Assembly: GCA_024102915.1 (NCBI GenBank)
Contig: JAGFJG010000049.1
Span: 1 to 35,256, forward strand
Reading direction: 5' to 3'
DNA from: Caldilineales bacterium
GTDB lineage: Bacteria > Chloroflexota > Anaerolineae > J102
DNA: 35,256 bases
Within the stretch, counting starts at the first letter, position 1, and every line of letters begins with the position of its first letter. The notes under the pieces are model-generated. The model was not told where the DNA came from and ran no database searches. It saw only the letters and a list, made by a program, of their open reading frames with translations. A program made the position numbers and the translations under genes. Shown piece after piece: positions 1-8,800 of this stretch.

Positions 1-215
1 GGATTGAACGGGATGGCCAGAACTAGAGCGTAGAGGCCGAGGATGGGGCGAAGAAGAAGCGCCAGGGCGAATGCGCTGCCGCCAATCAGGGCCACGGCCA
101 GCGGCAAGGGGAGGACAGCCAGCGCCAGCGCCAGGGCAAGCAAGGCCAGCCAGACGGCCGGGGGTAGGGTCGCAGGGCTGATGTGGGCAGCGGGCAGGGC
201 GAACGATTTCATCAT
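1..215 (-). CDS. N-terminal part of a membrane protein (possibly O-antigen ligase family)
   Basis: The reading frame opens at an ATG (two tandem ATGs at 215-210) and runs off the left edge, so only about 71 residues are visible. After a short polar start (MMKSFALPAAHI...) the sequence is almost entirely Leu/Ala/Val, with at least two membrane segments separated by a Pro-containing turn (about residues 22-40 and 42-70). Chloroflexota O-antigen ligase/polymerase-like proteins often begin this way, but so do other polytopic proteins, so the family is a guess. No convincing Shine-Dalgarno sequence precedes the start. It lies upstream of tdh on the same strand and is not clearly co-transcribed with it. 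Confidence 0.5.
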   Translation of the reverse strand, partial: MMKSFALPAAHISPATLPPAVWLALLALALALAVLPLPLAVALIGGSAFALALLLRPILGLYALVLAIPFN

Positions 216-265
216 GAACAGGGTATTTTAGCCGCTCAACTTTGTCAGGCCAAAACAGCGAGCGT

Positions 266-1333
266 TTACGACAAGGGCAATTGCCCCTGCGGATTTAAGG
301 CAGCTTCGTCCACCCAGCTCAGGATAATCTTGCCGGAGTTGCCGGAGCGCATGATCTCGAATGCCTGCTCAAATTCGGTGTAATGAAACCGATGCGTGAT
401 CACGGGGCTGATGTCCAACCCGGTCTGGAGCATCGATTGCATCATATACCAGGTTTCGTACATCTCCCGGCCATAAATGCCCTTGATGGTCAGCATGTTG
501 AATATGACGGTATTCCAATCAATGGCGAGGTCCTGGGTGGGAATGCCCAGCAGAGCGATTTTGCCGCCGTGACACATATTCGCCAGCATATCCTGAAAAG
601 CCTGGCCGTTGCCCGACATCTCCAAGCCCACATCGAATCCCTCTTTCATCCCCAATTCCTTTTGCACTTCCGCAATGCTTTTCTCTTTGATATTCAGGGC
701 GACGGTCGCGCCCATTTGGGCGGCGAGCTCCAGCCGGTAAGGGTTCACGTCGGTGGTGACGATGTAGCGAGCGCCTGCATGCCGGGCAATCGCTGTCGCC
801 ATGATCCCGATTGGCCCGGCCCCGGTGATCAAGACATCTTCGCCCAAAACGGGGAATGTCAAGGTGGTGTGGGTGGCATTGCCGAATGGATCGAAAATGC
901 TGAGAATGTCCATCGGAATGTTCGGGTCGGCGTGCCAGATGTTGGCAAAGGGGATGGCAATGTACTGGGCAAATGCGCCGGGACGATTAACGCCGACGCC
1001 CATGGTCATGTTGCAGAGATGCCGCCGCCCCGCCAGGCAATTCCGGCAGCGACCGCAGACGATGTGCCCTTCGCCGACGACGATCTCGCCGATCTCCAGG
1101 TCGTGGACATTGGCCCCCATGGCCGCTACCCTGCCCACGAATTCGTGCCCGACGATCATGGGCGTGGGGATTGTTTTTTGCGCCCAGGCGTCCCAGTTCC
1201 AAATGTGAACATCGGTGCCGCAGATCGAAGTCTTGTGAACCTGGATCAGCACGTCGTTGATGCCATATTCCGGCATAGGGGCGTCTTCCAGCCAGAGGCC
1301 GGGTTGACGATACTTTTTGACAAGCGCTTTCAT
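266..1333 (-). CDS. tdh: L-threonine 3-dehydrogenase
   Basis: Cytosolic NAD-dependent oxidation of L-threonine to 2-amino-3-ketobutyrate, the first step of threonine breakdown to glycine and acetyl-CoA. The 355-residue protein is a close full-length match to the bacterial Tdh family (E. coli about 341 aa). The catalytic zinc site is C38, H63 and E64, with family-typical T40 and H43. The structural zinc cluster is C93, C96, C99 and C107. The Rossmann motif GAGPIG and the Tdh signatures [24 protein letters not shown] and SGKIILSW are all present. The C-terminus runs about 12 residues past the usual end. The partner 2-amino-3-ketobutyrate ligase (kbl) is not in the window. The ATG at 1333 follows a weak AGGA motif at long spacing. 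Confidence 0.95.
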   Translation of the reverse strand: MKALVKKYRQPGLWLEDAPMPEYGINDVLIQVHKTSICGTDVHIWNWDAWAQKTIPTPMIVGHEFVGRVAAMGANVHDLEIGEIVVGEGHIVCGRCRNCLAGRRHLCNMTMGVGVNRPGAFAQYIAIPFANIWHADPNIPMDILSIFDPFGNATHTTLTFPVLGEDVLITGAGPIGIMATAIARHAGARYIVTTDVNPYRLELAAQMGATVALNIKEKSIAEVQKELGMKEGFDVGLEMSGNGQAFQDMLANMCHGGKIALLGIPTQDLAIDWNTVIFNMLTIKGIYGREMYETWYMMQSMLQTGLDISPVITHRFHYTEFEQAFEIMRSGNSGKIILSWVDEAALNPQGQLPLS

Positions 1334-1380
1334 GTTTTAGGTTTATCCTGGCCGTTTCGCAGATGTCAGAGAGGTTCCGT

Positions 1381-1434
1381 CGCAGATGACGCAGATTTGC
1401 GCAGATTACTTCTTTTTCATCTGCGAGATCTGCG
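1381..1434. repeat. Imperfect inverted repeat (CGCAGAT family)
   Basis: Arms at 1381-1396 and 1419-1434 are complementary at 14 of 16 positions around a T-rich 22-nt centre. Each arm is itself built from two CGCAGAT-like heptamers. It lies in the leader of tdh. A second intergenic element with the same CGCAGAG words occurs at 16975-17047, which suggests a dispersed family of non-coding palindromic elements. Confidence 0.6.
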
Positions 1435-1445
1435 ATTCCAGTAAC

Positions 1446-1482
1446 TTGACGTCGTTCCCACCTCAAATGGAGTGGGAGTCAA
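1446..1482. other. Bulged inverted repeat between EamA gene and tdh
   Basis: TTGAC (1446-1450) pairs with GTCAA (1478-1482), and TCCCAC (1456-1461) pairs with GTGGGA (1472-1477); a 5-nt bulge lies on the left side. It is downstream of the EamA gene stop on the minus strand, so it could end that transcript, but no run of T follows. Function unknown. Confidence 0.35.
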
Positions 1483-1556
1483 ATCATTTGTTCTGGGCTA
1501 ATGGTAACTGAGATGCGCCCCAGCATCCAACTGTGATCTGAACCCAATCAGAGATT

Positions 1557-2468
1557 TCAGCGCGGGCGCAGCAGCAAGGCCGCCCCGACGATCATCGCTC
1601 CTCCGAGCAGTTGCGCCGAGGCCAGCCGTTCGTGCAGAATCACCGCCGCCAGCACGACGGCGAGAACCGGCTCCAACGTCGCCACCACGCTGGTCACGCT
1701 GACCGGCAGTCGCTGGACCGACATGGCATAGGAGACGGAGGCGCCGATGGTGGGGCCGACCGCCAGCGCCAGCAGCCAGAGAGAGATCGGAAGAGATCGA
1801 AAGGGCGACAGGGTGAGAGCAAGCGGTTGCAGCCAGATCAGCGCCAGTGCCGCCGAAAGCATGCCGAAGCATTGCAGCGCCCAGGGATTGGCATGGCGCA
1901 CGCCGACCTTGTTGAAAATGCTGTAGAGAGCATACGTGACGCCCGCCAACAATCCCCAGAACAATCCCCACGCATTCAGACTCAGAGCTTCAGGACGATA
2001 CACCTGGGCGATCAATGCCACACCCGCCAACGAAAGCGCCAGAGCCAGGGCGTGGGTACGGGTTAGCGATTCGCCCAGAAATCGCCAGGCGATGAGCGCC
2101 ACCCAGGCAGGCGCTGTGTAAAGCAGCACCGCCGCCACCGAAACCCCAGCGGCGACGACGGCGTTGACATAGGCGACGAAGAACAGCGCAATTCCCACGA
2201 CGCCGTAGAGGATAGCCGTCAGCCAGCCCTGAGCCGATAATTTCAACGCGTGGGGACGAAATATGATCAGGCCGACAAACAAAAGGATCCCGCTCAACGC
2301 CGCCCGGAGAATCGCAATCGTGAGCGGCTGTACGTCCAGCCGATAGAGCGCCGTGAACATGATGCCGAGCGTCGCCCACAGCGAGGCGGCCAGGACGACA
2401 TAGACATAGCCACGCGCTTCGCTGGATGCGGACTCGTTCTGAGTGTTGGCTGCGATCACGTCTTCCAC
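1557..2468 (-). CDS. EamA/DMT-family transporter
   Basis: Inner-membrane drug/metabolite exporter of about 303 residues with ten predicted membrane helices arranged as two EamA repeats (about residues 20-150 and 165-300), the normal length for the family. After a hydrophilic N-terminus (about 19 residues) the first helix begins at GYVYVVLAASLWATLG. The second repeat contains the typical ALYSIFNK and LEPVLAVVLA elements. I place the start at the GTG at 2468 because AAGGAG (2486-2481) lies 12 nt upstream; a second GTG at 2459 is also possible. Longer readings back to 2543 add 25 residues unlike the family. Substrate cannot be told: related proteins export amino acids, nucleosides or other metabolites. 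Confidence 0.85.
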   Translation of the reverse strand: MEDVIAANTQNESASSEARGYVYVVLAASLWATLGIMFTALYRLDVQPLTIAILRAALSGILLFVGLIIFRPHALKLSAQGWLTAILYGVVGIALFFVAYVNAVVAAGVSVAAVLLYTAPAWVALIAWRFLGESLTRTHALALALSLAGVALIAQVYRPEALSLNAWGLFWGLLAGVTYALYSIFNKVGVRHANPWALQCFGMLSAALALIWLQPLALTLSPFRSLPISLWLLALAVGPTIGASVSYAMSVQRLPVSVTSVVATLEPVLAVVLAAVILHERLASAQLLGGAMIVGAALLLRPR

Positions 2469-2639
2469 TGTGTTGCGAAACTCCTTACCTGGGCAATAAA
2501 CTGACTGGCGGGCTCTTGTTTTGTCGAGACGGCAGCGTATCACAATCTGCGTTGAATCAACTATCTGGATGCGACGGCGGTGATGATGTATGATTCCAGT
2601 CTGATATTGCGCTACTCAACCGACGAACAGGAGTCAAAG

Positions 2640-4334
2640 ATGATTCTGTTGAACCCGAAGAACTACGGCTGGGAATCGCTGGATGAAGCGTCTCGCCAAC
2701 TCATGCTCAATACCATCTGGTTTTTCGAGAACAAAGGCAAGGCCCGTCTGAAGCACGATGACCACGAGCGGGTGTGGTATGCTGATTTCCTTGATTTCGT
2801 GAAGGAGCAGCGCGCCTTCGCCACGCTGATGTCGCCCGCCGGTTTCGGCGATGCCAATACTCGCTGGGACACCTGGCGCAATTGCGCGTTCAACGAGATT
2901 TTGGGATTTTACGGTCTGCACTATTGGTACACGTGGCAGGTGTCGATGTTGGGGCTGGGGCCGATCTGGATGAGCGAGAACGAGGGTGTGAAACACCGGA
3001 CGGCGGAGCTATTGCAGGCGGGCGAGATTTTCGCCTTCGGCCTGTCCGAAAAGGAACATGGAGCCGACATCTATGCCAGCGACATGACCCTGACCCCGCA
3101 GCCAGACGGCGGGTATCTGGCGAACGGGCGCAAATATTATATCGGCAACGCCAATCAGGCCGCCATCGTCAGCACTTTCGGCAGGCTGGCCGATTCCGGC
3201 GATTACGTGTTCTTCGCCGTCGATTCGCAGCACCCGAACTTCGAGCTGGTCAAGAACATCGTCAACGTGCAGAGCTATGTGGCCGAGTTCGCCCTGCACG
3301 ACTATCCCGTGATCGAGTCCGATATCCTCTCGCGCGGCAAGGACGCCTGGGATGATGCCCTCAACACCGTCAATGTCTGCAAATTCAACCTGGGTTGGGC
3401 CAGCATCGGCATCTGCACCCACGCCTTTTTCGAGGCGATCAATCATGCCGCCAACCGGCGCCTTTACGACATGTTCGTCACCGACTTCCCGCACGTGCGG
3501 CAGATGTTCGTGGACGCCTACGCCCGGCTGACGGCGATGAAGCTGTTCGCCATGCGCGCGTCTGATTACATGCGCGCCGCCTCGGACGACGACCGCCGTT
3601 ATCTGCTGTACAACCCGATGGTGAAGATGAAGGTAACGACCGAGGGCGAGCGGGTGATCGATTTGCTGTGGGATGTGATTGCCGCCAAGGGTTTCGAGAA
3701 GGATATGTATTTCGAGATGGCGACGCGCGACATCCGGGCCTTGCCCAAGCTGGAAGGGACGGTGCACGTCAACATCGCCCTCATCGTCAAATTCCTCCCC
3801 AACTATTTCTTCAACCCGGCCGAATATCCGCCTGTGTCCGCCCGCACCGACCCCAGCGACGACGCCTATCTCTTTACCCAGGCTCCCGCCCGTGGCCTCG
3901 GCGGCATCCGTTTCCATGATTACCGGCTGGCCTATGACTCGGCCGATGTGCCGAATGTGGCCCTGTTCCGGGAGCAGATCGGCATGTTCAAGCGGCTGCT
4001 GGCCACGGCCACGCCCACCGAGGCGCAGCAAAAGGACATCGACTTCCTGCTGGCAGTGGGCGAGCTATTCGCCCTGGTCGTCTACGGCCAACTGATTTTG
4101 GAAGCTGCGCCCATGCACGGCATCGGCGACGACACCCTCGACCAGATCTTCGATTTCATGGTGCGGGATTTCTCGAAACACGCACTCAGCCTGTACAGCA
4201 AGCCCTCGGCCACCGATGCGCAAATGGCGCTGTGTCTGGATATGATCCGGCGGCCGGTCGTGGATGACGCCCGGTATCAGCGGATATGGGAGCGAGTGCA
4301 TGCGTTGAATGGTGCGTATGAAATGAAGGCGTAA
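2640..4334 (+). CDS. Long-type acyl-CoA dehydrogenase
   Basis: FAD-dependent alpha,beta-dehydrogenation of an acyl-CoA thioester. At 564 residues it is longer than the classical approximately 380-residue enzymes and has an extra C-terminal helical domain. FGLSEKEHGADIY (from about residue 131) matches the conserved SEP-x-x-GSD flavin/substrate loop. It is followed by a beta-barrel region (NGRKYYIGNANQ) and a helical C-terminal domain with GERVIDLLWDVIAAKGFEK. The ATG at 2640 has GGAG at 2630-2633, 6 nt away; upstream ATGs at 2583 and 2586 would add about 20 unsupported residues. It is divergent from the EamA gene and no electron-transfer flavoprotein or ligase gene is next to it, so the substrate is unknown. 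It could act in fatty-acid, branched-chain or aromatic acyl-CoA metabolism. Confidence 0.88.
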   Translation: MILLNPKNYGWESLDEASRQLMLNTIWFFENKGKARLKHDDHERVWYADFLDFVKEQRAFATLMSPAGFGDANTRWDTWRNCAFNEILGFYGLHYWYTWQVSMLGLGPIWMSENEGVKHRTAELLQAGEIFAFGLSEKEHGADIYASDMTLTPQPDGGYLANGRKYYIGNANQAAIVSTFGRLADSGDYVFFAVDSQHPNFELVKNIVNVQSYVAEFALHDYPVIESDILSRGKDAWDDALNTVNVCKFNLGWASIGICTHAFFEAINHAANRRLYDMFVTDFPHVRQMFVDAYARLTAMKLFAMRASDYMRAASDDDRRYLLYNPMVKMKVTTEGERVIDLLWDVIAAKGFEKDMYFEMATRDIRALPKLEGTVHVNIALIVKFLPNYFFNPAEYPPVSARTDPSDDAYLFTQAPARGLGGIRFHDYRLAYDSADVPNVALFREQIGMFKRLLATATPTEAQQKDIDFLLAVGELFALVVYGQLILEAAPMHGIGDDTLDQIFDFMVRDFSKHALSLYSKPSATDAQMALCLDMIRRPVVDDARYQRIWERVHALNGAYEMKA

Positions 4335-4354
4335 GCAACCGAGACGCCTTCATT
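4322..4354 (+). other. Hairpin at the end of the acyl-CoA dehydrogenase gene
   Basis: Eleven-base-pair perfect stem (4322-4332 with 4344-4354) around an 11-nt loop. It overlaps the TAA stop codon. No run of T follows, so it is not a standard intrinsic terminator. It may stabilise the 3' end of the mRNA or act with Rho. Confidence 0.5.
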
Positions 4355-4370
4355 CGTACTCCCAAGTTTT

Positions 4371-4399
4371 TTGACAATCGCCCCCTGACCTGATAGACT
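4371..4399 (+). promoter_or_regulatory. Sigma-70-type promoter for the cold-shock group
   Basis: TTGACA at 4371-4376, a 17-nt spacer, and an extended -10 TGATAGACT (hexamer TAGACT at 4394-4399). The perfect -35 and ideal spacing make this one of the best promoters in the window. Transcription would start near 4406, giving a leader of about 120 nt before the cold-shock gene. Confidence 0.7.
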
Positions 4400-4437
4400 A
4401 TTTGTTAGTATTAAGTTCTGCTTTCGGAAAATTGACG

Positions 4438-4471
4438 ACCGCCCAGGCTTATTGCCGGGGCGGTTTTTCTT
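4438..4471 (+). terminator. Intrinsic-terminator-like hairpin in the cold-shock leader
   Basis: Seven outer pairs (4438-4444 with 4458-4464), one mismatch, three inner pairs and a TTATT loop, followed by TTTTTCTT. It lies between the promoter at 4371 and the start codon at 4529, so it could be an attenuator of the cold-shock gene or the end of a small RNA of about 65 nt. The T-tract GTTTTTCTT (4463-4471) can also pair with the Shine-Dalgarno segment AAGGAAAAAC (4514-4523), with one G-U pair. Confidence 0.65.
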
Positions 4472-4528
4472 ATGCCGACAGAACCCAATCAACACTCAGT
4501 CCCTAGTGGACGCAAGGAAAAACTTTTC

Positions 4529-4738
4529 ATGACTGACAGAGAAACCGGAACCATAAAGTGGTTTGACGTACGCAAAGGTTTTGGCTTTATCAAACGAGAT
4601 ACAGGCGACGACCTATTTATGCATCACTCAGCCCTTAATGGTTTCGGTTATGAAATACCGGATGAAGGCATGCGCGTGTCCTTCACAGTGTCAACAGGCG
4701 CCAAGGGCGCTTATGCTGACGACGTTCGGCGTAGCTGA
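4529..4738 (+). CDS. Cold-shock domain protein
   Basis: A 69-residue single-domain nucleic-acid-binding protein of the CspA type, which melts RNA secondary structure in the cytosol. GTIKWF is followed by RNP1 KGFGFI and RNP2-like DLFMHHSAL, the aromatic binding face of the OB-fold. The length equals the family norm (65-75). ATG 4529 is chosen because AAGGA (4514-4518) is 10 nt upstream and because the protein then begins like other Csps; an in-frame ATG at 4472 would add 19 residues and falls in the terminator hairpin's tail. The next gene starts 2 nt after the stop, implying translational coupling. Confidence 0.93.
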   Translation: MTDRETGTIKWFDVRKGFGFIKRDTGDDLFMHHSALNGFGYEIPDEGMRVSFTVSTGAKGAYADDVRRS

Positions 4739-4740
4739 AA

Positions 4741-5250
4741 ATGGATAATTCCAAAGCACAACCTCAACTGATTGCCGATGGTTGCGTGGTCAGCCTGGCC
4801 TATCAGCTCCGCCTGGATGACGGTGAAGTTGTTGACGAGTCCGGCGCCGATGAACCATTGGAGTTCCTTCAGGGTTCTGGTGAAATCATCTCCGGCCTGG
4901 AAAACGAACTCTATGGGATGAAACTGGGTCAGGAAAGAGATATTACGATAACATCCACGGATGGTTATGGTGAATATGATCCCGACAACAAAGTAAGCCT
5001 CCCCCGAGATTCCTTTCCTCCTGACCTGACGCTCGAAGAAGGTATGGGGCTGCGCATGCGCGATAGCCAGACCGATGAAGTGATCACAGCCTATATATCG
5101 AGTTTCTCAAAGACTTCCGTACATCTCGATCTCAATCACCCCCTTGCAGGGGAGACGCTCCATTTCCATGTCCAGGTTGTAGGCATTCGCCATGCGACCG
5201 ACAAGGAAATCGCCCACGACCACGCGCACGCCGCGGGTCATCGCCACTAA
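4741..5250 (+). CDS. SlyD-like FKBP-type peptidyl-prolyl cis-trans isomerase
   Basis: Cytosolic prolyl isomerase and folding helper of 169 residues. The split FKBP domain starts at VSLAYQLRLDDGEVVDES, continues through PLEFLQGSGEIISGLENELYGM and the acidic TSTDGYGEYD, then an insert-in-flap segment, and returns at about residue 130 (PLAGETLHFHVQVVGIR). The C-terminus HDHAHAAGHRH is histidine-rich, as in metal-binding SlyD proteins. Start ATG 4741 is 2 nt after the cold-shock stop, with no separate Shine-Dalgarno, so translation probably depends on the upstream gene. The active-site set differs somewhat from human FKBP12, as is usual for SlyD. Confidence 0.9.
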   Translation: MDNSKAQPQLIADGCVVSLAYQLRLDDGEVVDESGADEPLEFLQGSGEIISGLENELYGMKLGQERDITITSTDGYGEYDPDNKVSLPRDSFPPDLTLEEGMGLRMRDSQTDEVITAYISSFSKTSVHLDLNHPLAGETLHFHVQVVGIRHATDKEIAHDHAHAAGHRH

Positions 5251-5285
5251 TTTTTTCCGCATATTTCTAAGTGAAGTGAGAATTG

Positions 5286-5336
5286 AATTCAGACCAGACT
5301 GGAGTCTGCATTCTGGGTTTTCTGTCTCGCTGAATT
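5286..5336 (+). other. Nested inverted repeats in the RRM-protein leader
   Basis: An outer AATTCAG (5286-5292) pairs with CTGAATT (5330-5336), enclosing a perfect CAGACT-GG-AGTCTG hairpin (5295-5308). The structure lies 29 nt upstream of an RNA-binding protein gene, so an RNA-level feedback role is conceivable but unproven. Confidence 0.4.
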
Positions 5337-5364
5337 TAGAAGCCACACCAAACACAAGAGTAAC

Positions 5365-5676
5365 ATGAACATTTACGTAGGAAACCTGTCCTGGAGTATC
5401 AACGACTCCACCCTGCGAGCTGCTTTCGCCCCTCATGGCGAGGTCAGTTCCGCCAGCGTCATCATCGACAAAATGTCCGGGCGTTCCCGAGGCTTCGGCT
5501 TTGTGGAAATGCCCAACGCCGCCGAAGCGAAGGCCGCCATTTCCGCCATGAATGGCGCCGATCTGGATGGCCGCACGCTTACTGTAAACGAAGCCAGGCC
5601 CAAAGAAGACAGAGGCGGCAATCGCGGCAACAAGTCCAGTTACGGTAATCGGGATCGCCGTGATTCCAACTGGTAG
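5365..5676 (+). CDS. Single-RRM RNA-binding protein
   Basis: A 103-residue protein with one RNA-recognition motif and a short Arg/Gly/Asn-rich tail, like the cyanobacterial Rbp proteins that bind RNA at low temperature. RNP2 is IYVGNL (residues 3-8) and RNP1 is RGFGFVEM (42-49). The domain ends near residue 80 (LTVNEARPK), followed by EDRGGNRGNKSSYGNRDRR. The ATG at 5365 begins directly at RNP2, as is usual. Only a weak AAGAG precedes it. It lies 114 nt after the SlyD-like gene and ends before a strong terminator, so it may be the last gene of the cold-adaptation unit or have its own promoter. Confidence 0.92.
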   Translation: MNIYVGNLSWSINDSTLRAAFAPHGEVSSASVIIDKMSGRSRGFGFVEMPNAAEAKAAISAMNGADLDGRTLTVNEARPKEDRGGNRGNKSSYGNRDRRDSNW

Positions 5677-5698
5677 ACCTCGCTTCTAAGCAGGCCTG

Positions 5699-5737
5699 AA
5701 AACTCCCCGGCATGTTCGAACAGCCGGGGAGTTTTTT
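5699..5737 (+). terminator. Strong intrinsic terminator
   Basis: Thirteen perfect pairs (5699-5711 with 5723-5735), extended into the loop by the palindrome TGTTCGAACA, followed by a run of six T (5732-5737). It ends the cold-shock/SlyD/RRM unit and separates it from the restriction gene. Confidence 0.92.
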
Positions 5738-5876
5738 GATCTCCGGACCTCCTGATTTCCCCGCCTCCCGGAGGTCGCTATCCATTTGTCCATTGCCGGA
5801 AATCTGGCGGTCGATGGTAAGATTCATGCAGCTTTTGTCCGCTGGATCGTCCTCACTCGCCCCACCGATTGCCGCA

Positions 5877-8800
5877 ATGAACCAGCTAACCTTACAACTC
5901 AAACCGCACAACAACCACTATCTTTTCTCCGATTATTATCTCGACAATCGGGTGAGCGAGCGCCGGGAATGGCGCGAGGCAGATGTCCGTTCGGCATTCA
6001 AAGCGCTGGCCGGGCTGTGGCACGAGCGCAAAGCCGCGCTAACCCACGCCAACGAAGCGCAGACAGAAGAAGATTGGATCAAGCCGGTGTTGAAGGCGCT
6101 GGGCCATCATTTCACCGTGCAGGTCAGCATCCAGGTGCAGGGCGGCAGCAAAACGCCCGATTACATCCTCTGCCCGGATGAGGCCGCACGGGCGGGGATT
6201 CAGAACAAGGCCGGGGTGCTGGCTGAAACCGATCTGGCGGGGGCGCTGGCCGTGGCCGACGCCAAGGCCTGGGATCGGCCATTGGATCGGACGCTGGCGG
6301 CAAGCGGCGTAAAAACCCTGCACGAGAATCCTGGCCTGCAGATCGACACTTACATCCGCCATTCCGGGCTGGATTGGGGCGTACTGACCAACGGCCGGCT
6401 GTGGCGGCTTTATCACAAGGATTCGTCCAAAAAGCTGGATGTGTTTTACGAGGTGGATCTGCCGGCGTTGTTGGAGGCGGACATTGACGATCAGGATCGT
6501 TTCGAAGCCTTCAAGTATTTCTGGCTGTTTTTCCGGCGGGAGGCGTTTACGGGCGGGGCGATGGAGGCGGGGTCTCCAGGCTGGCTGGAATTGGTGCGCA
6601 GTGAGAGCGAGAGCTACGAGCGGGGCGTGAGCGAAAACCTGAAAAAGCAGGTGTACGACGCCCTACAAGCCCTGGCCCAGGGCTTTCTCGATTTCCCGGC
6701 CAACGGGCTTGAGCCCGATCCGGCCACGCTGAAAACGATGTACGATAACAGCCTGATCGTGCTCTACCGCCTGCTCTTCATCTTTTATGCCGAGGCCCGG
6801 GATTTGCTGCCCGTGCGCACGAACGAGACCTACCGGGAAACGTACAGCTTGCAAGCGTTGAAGCGACGGGTGGCGAGTGATATCGACCACCAGCGTCCGG
6901 CGGCCCCGAGCATGGCCGGGCTGTGGGAAAGGCTGCGGGATTTGTGGCGGGTGATCGACGCTGGCGATGGATTCCTGGGCGTGCCCGCGTACAACGGAGG
7001 TCTGTTCAAACCCGCCAATCATCCCTTTTTGGCGCGATACCGGGTGGGCGATTCGCACCTGCGCACCGCCATCGACAAACTGGCCCGCATCCATGACCCC
7101 AAGACAGGCAAGGCCGAATTTGTTGATTACCGGGACCTGGAAATCCGCCACCTGGGCAGCATTTACGAGGGGCTGCTGGAATACCATGTGGTCGTGGACA
7201 GACCCGAAGGGTTTGCGCAAACCGTTCGGGTCTCCTTGTTGAACGACAAGGGCGAGCGCAAGGCCACGGGCAGCTATTACACGCCCGACTATATCGTGCA
7301 ATACATCGTCGAACACACGGTGGGGCCGGTGTTGCAGGAAGCCGCCGCCCCCTATCTCGACGCCAATGGCGGGGCCAGCGATCCGGCCGGGCTGGAGAAA
7401 GCGGTGCTCGCCATCAACGTGCTCGACCCGGCCATGGGTTCCGGGCATTTCCTGGTCGCCGCCGCCGATTTCATCGCCCGGTTTATGGTGGAACGGGGGA
7501 TTTCCGTACGGGCGCAAGGCCTTGCGCCCCAACCTGATGACGAAGGCGAACTGGCGTTTTGGCGGCGGCGGGCGGCGCAGGCCTGCATCTATGGCGTGGA
7601 CTTGAATCCGCTGGCGGTGGAACTGGCGAAGCTGAGCCTGTGGCTGGCGACGGTGAGCAAGGACAAACCCCTGAGCTTTCTCGACCACCATCTGCGCTGC
7701 GGCAATTCGTTGATCGGGGCGAGGGTGGCCGATTTGCCGTTGCAAGGCCGGTCGCCCAAGAAACAGACGAAACACCACCAGCGCAAGGAGCAGGAAGCCG
7801 CCGAGGCCGGGCAGCTTTCCATGCTGAATGACACAGCCTTCGCCGGATCGATGCGCACGGCTACTGGCATGATGGGTCTGATCGAAAGCCTGGGCAGCGA
7901 CACCCTGGCCGACGTGCGGCAGGCCGAGACGGTGTATCGGGACACGGTGCGGGCGGTGACGCAAAAAGCCCGGCTGCTGGCCGATTTGTGGACGGCCCGG
8001 CACTTTGGCCTGGACATCCCCGACGACCAGTGGCAGTCGCTGGCGAAGTATACGCTGCACGGCGGTTTCGAGATGCCCGGTTGGGCTGAGTTAATCGCCC
8101 GGGGCCAGGCCATCGCCGGGGAGCGCCGCTTTTTCCACTGGGAACTGGAATTCCCGGAAGTGTTTTTCGACGAGCATGGCCGCTTGCAGGGTGAATCCGC
8201 CGGGTTCGAGGCGGTGATCGGGAATCCGCCGTATGTGCGGCAGGAGCAGATGGCCGAGAGCAAACCGTATCTGGCCGAAGCGCACCGAGATGTGTACAGC
8301 GGCACGGCCGATCTGTATGTCTATTTCTACCGCCAGGGTTTGGAACTGCTCAAAGCCGGTGCGCCGATGTCGTACATCGTCACCAACAAATGGCTGCGAG
8401 CAGGGTACGGGGAGTCGCTGCGGGGCTACTTCGCAGCGAACGCCGACATCGTCTCAATTCTCGATTTCGGCCACGCCCCCATTTTCGAAGATGCGGACAC
8501 ATTCCCTTGCATCGTCATTATCCGGCGCAAAACTGCGGACGCCGAGCGCGAGGCCGGACAAACCCAAATATGCCTGTTTCCCAGAGAGATGCTTGGGAAA
8601 GTGGAATTGGATCGATACATGCAATCGTCTGGCTATGCCGTACCCGCGATTCGATTCGGGCCGGAACCGTGGAGTCTGGAACGGCAAGAAGTAGACGAAT
8701 TGATGGCGAAAATCAGGCGAAACGGTGTTCCGCTTGAGGAATTCTTGGGACAACAGCCATATCGAGGGATTCTTACTGGTTTCAATCAAGCGTTTTTGAT

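Noticed and set aside
383..1444. 353-residue open frame on the plus strand opposite tdh
   Set aside because: It is a shadow of the GC-rich tdh gene: low-complexity His/Asp/Gly-rich translation, no domain and no ribosome site.
2589..2594. TATGAT as -10 of an acyl-CoA dehydrogenase promoter
   Set aside because: No acceptable -35 lies 16-18 nt upstream, so I did not call it.
6663..8060. 465-residue minus-strand frame inside the restriction gene
   Set aside because: It is antisense to a clearly conserved methyltransferase and has the typical shadow composition.
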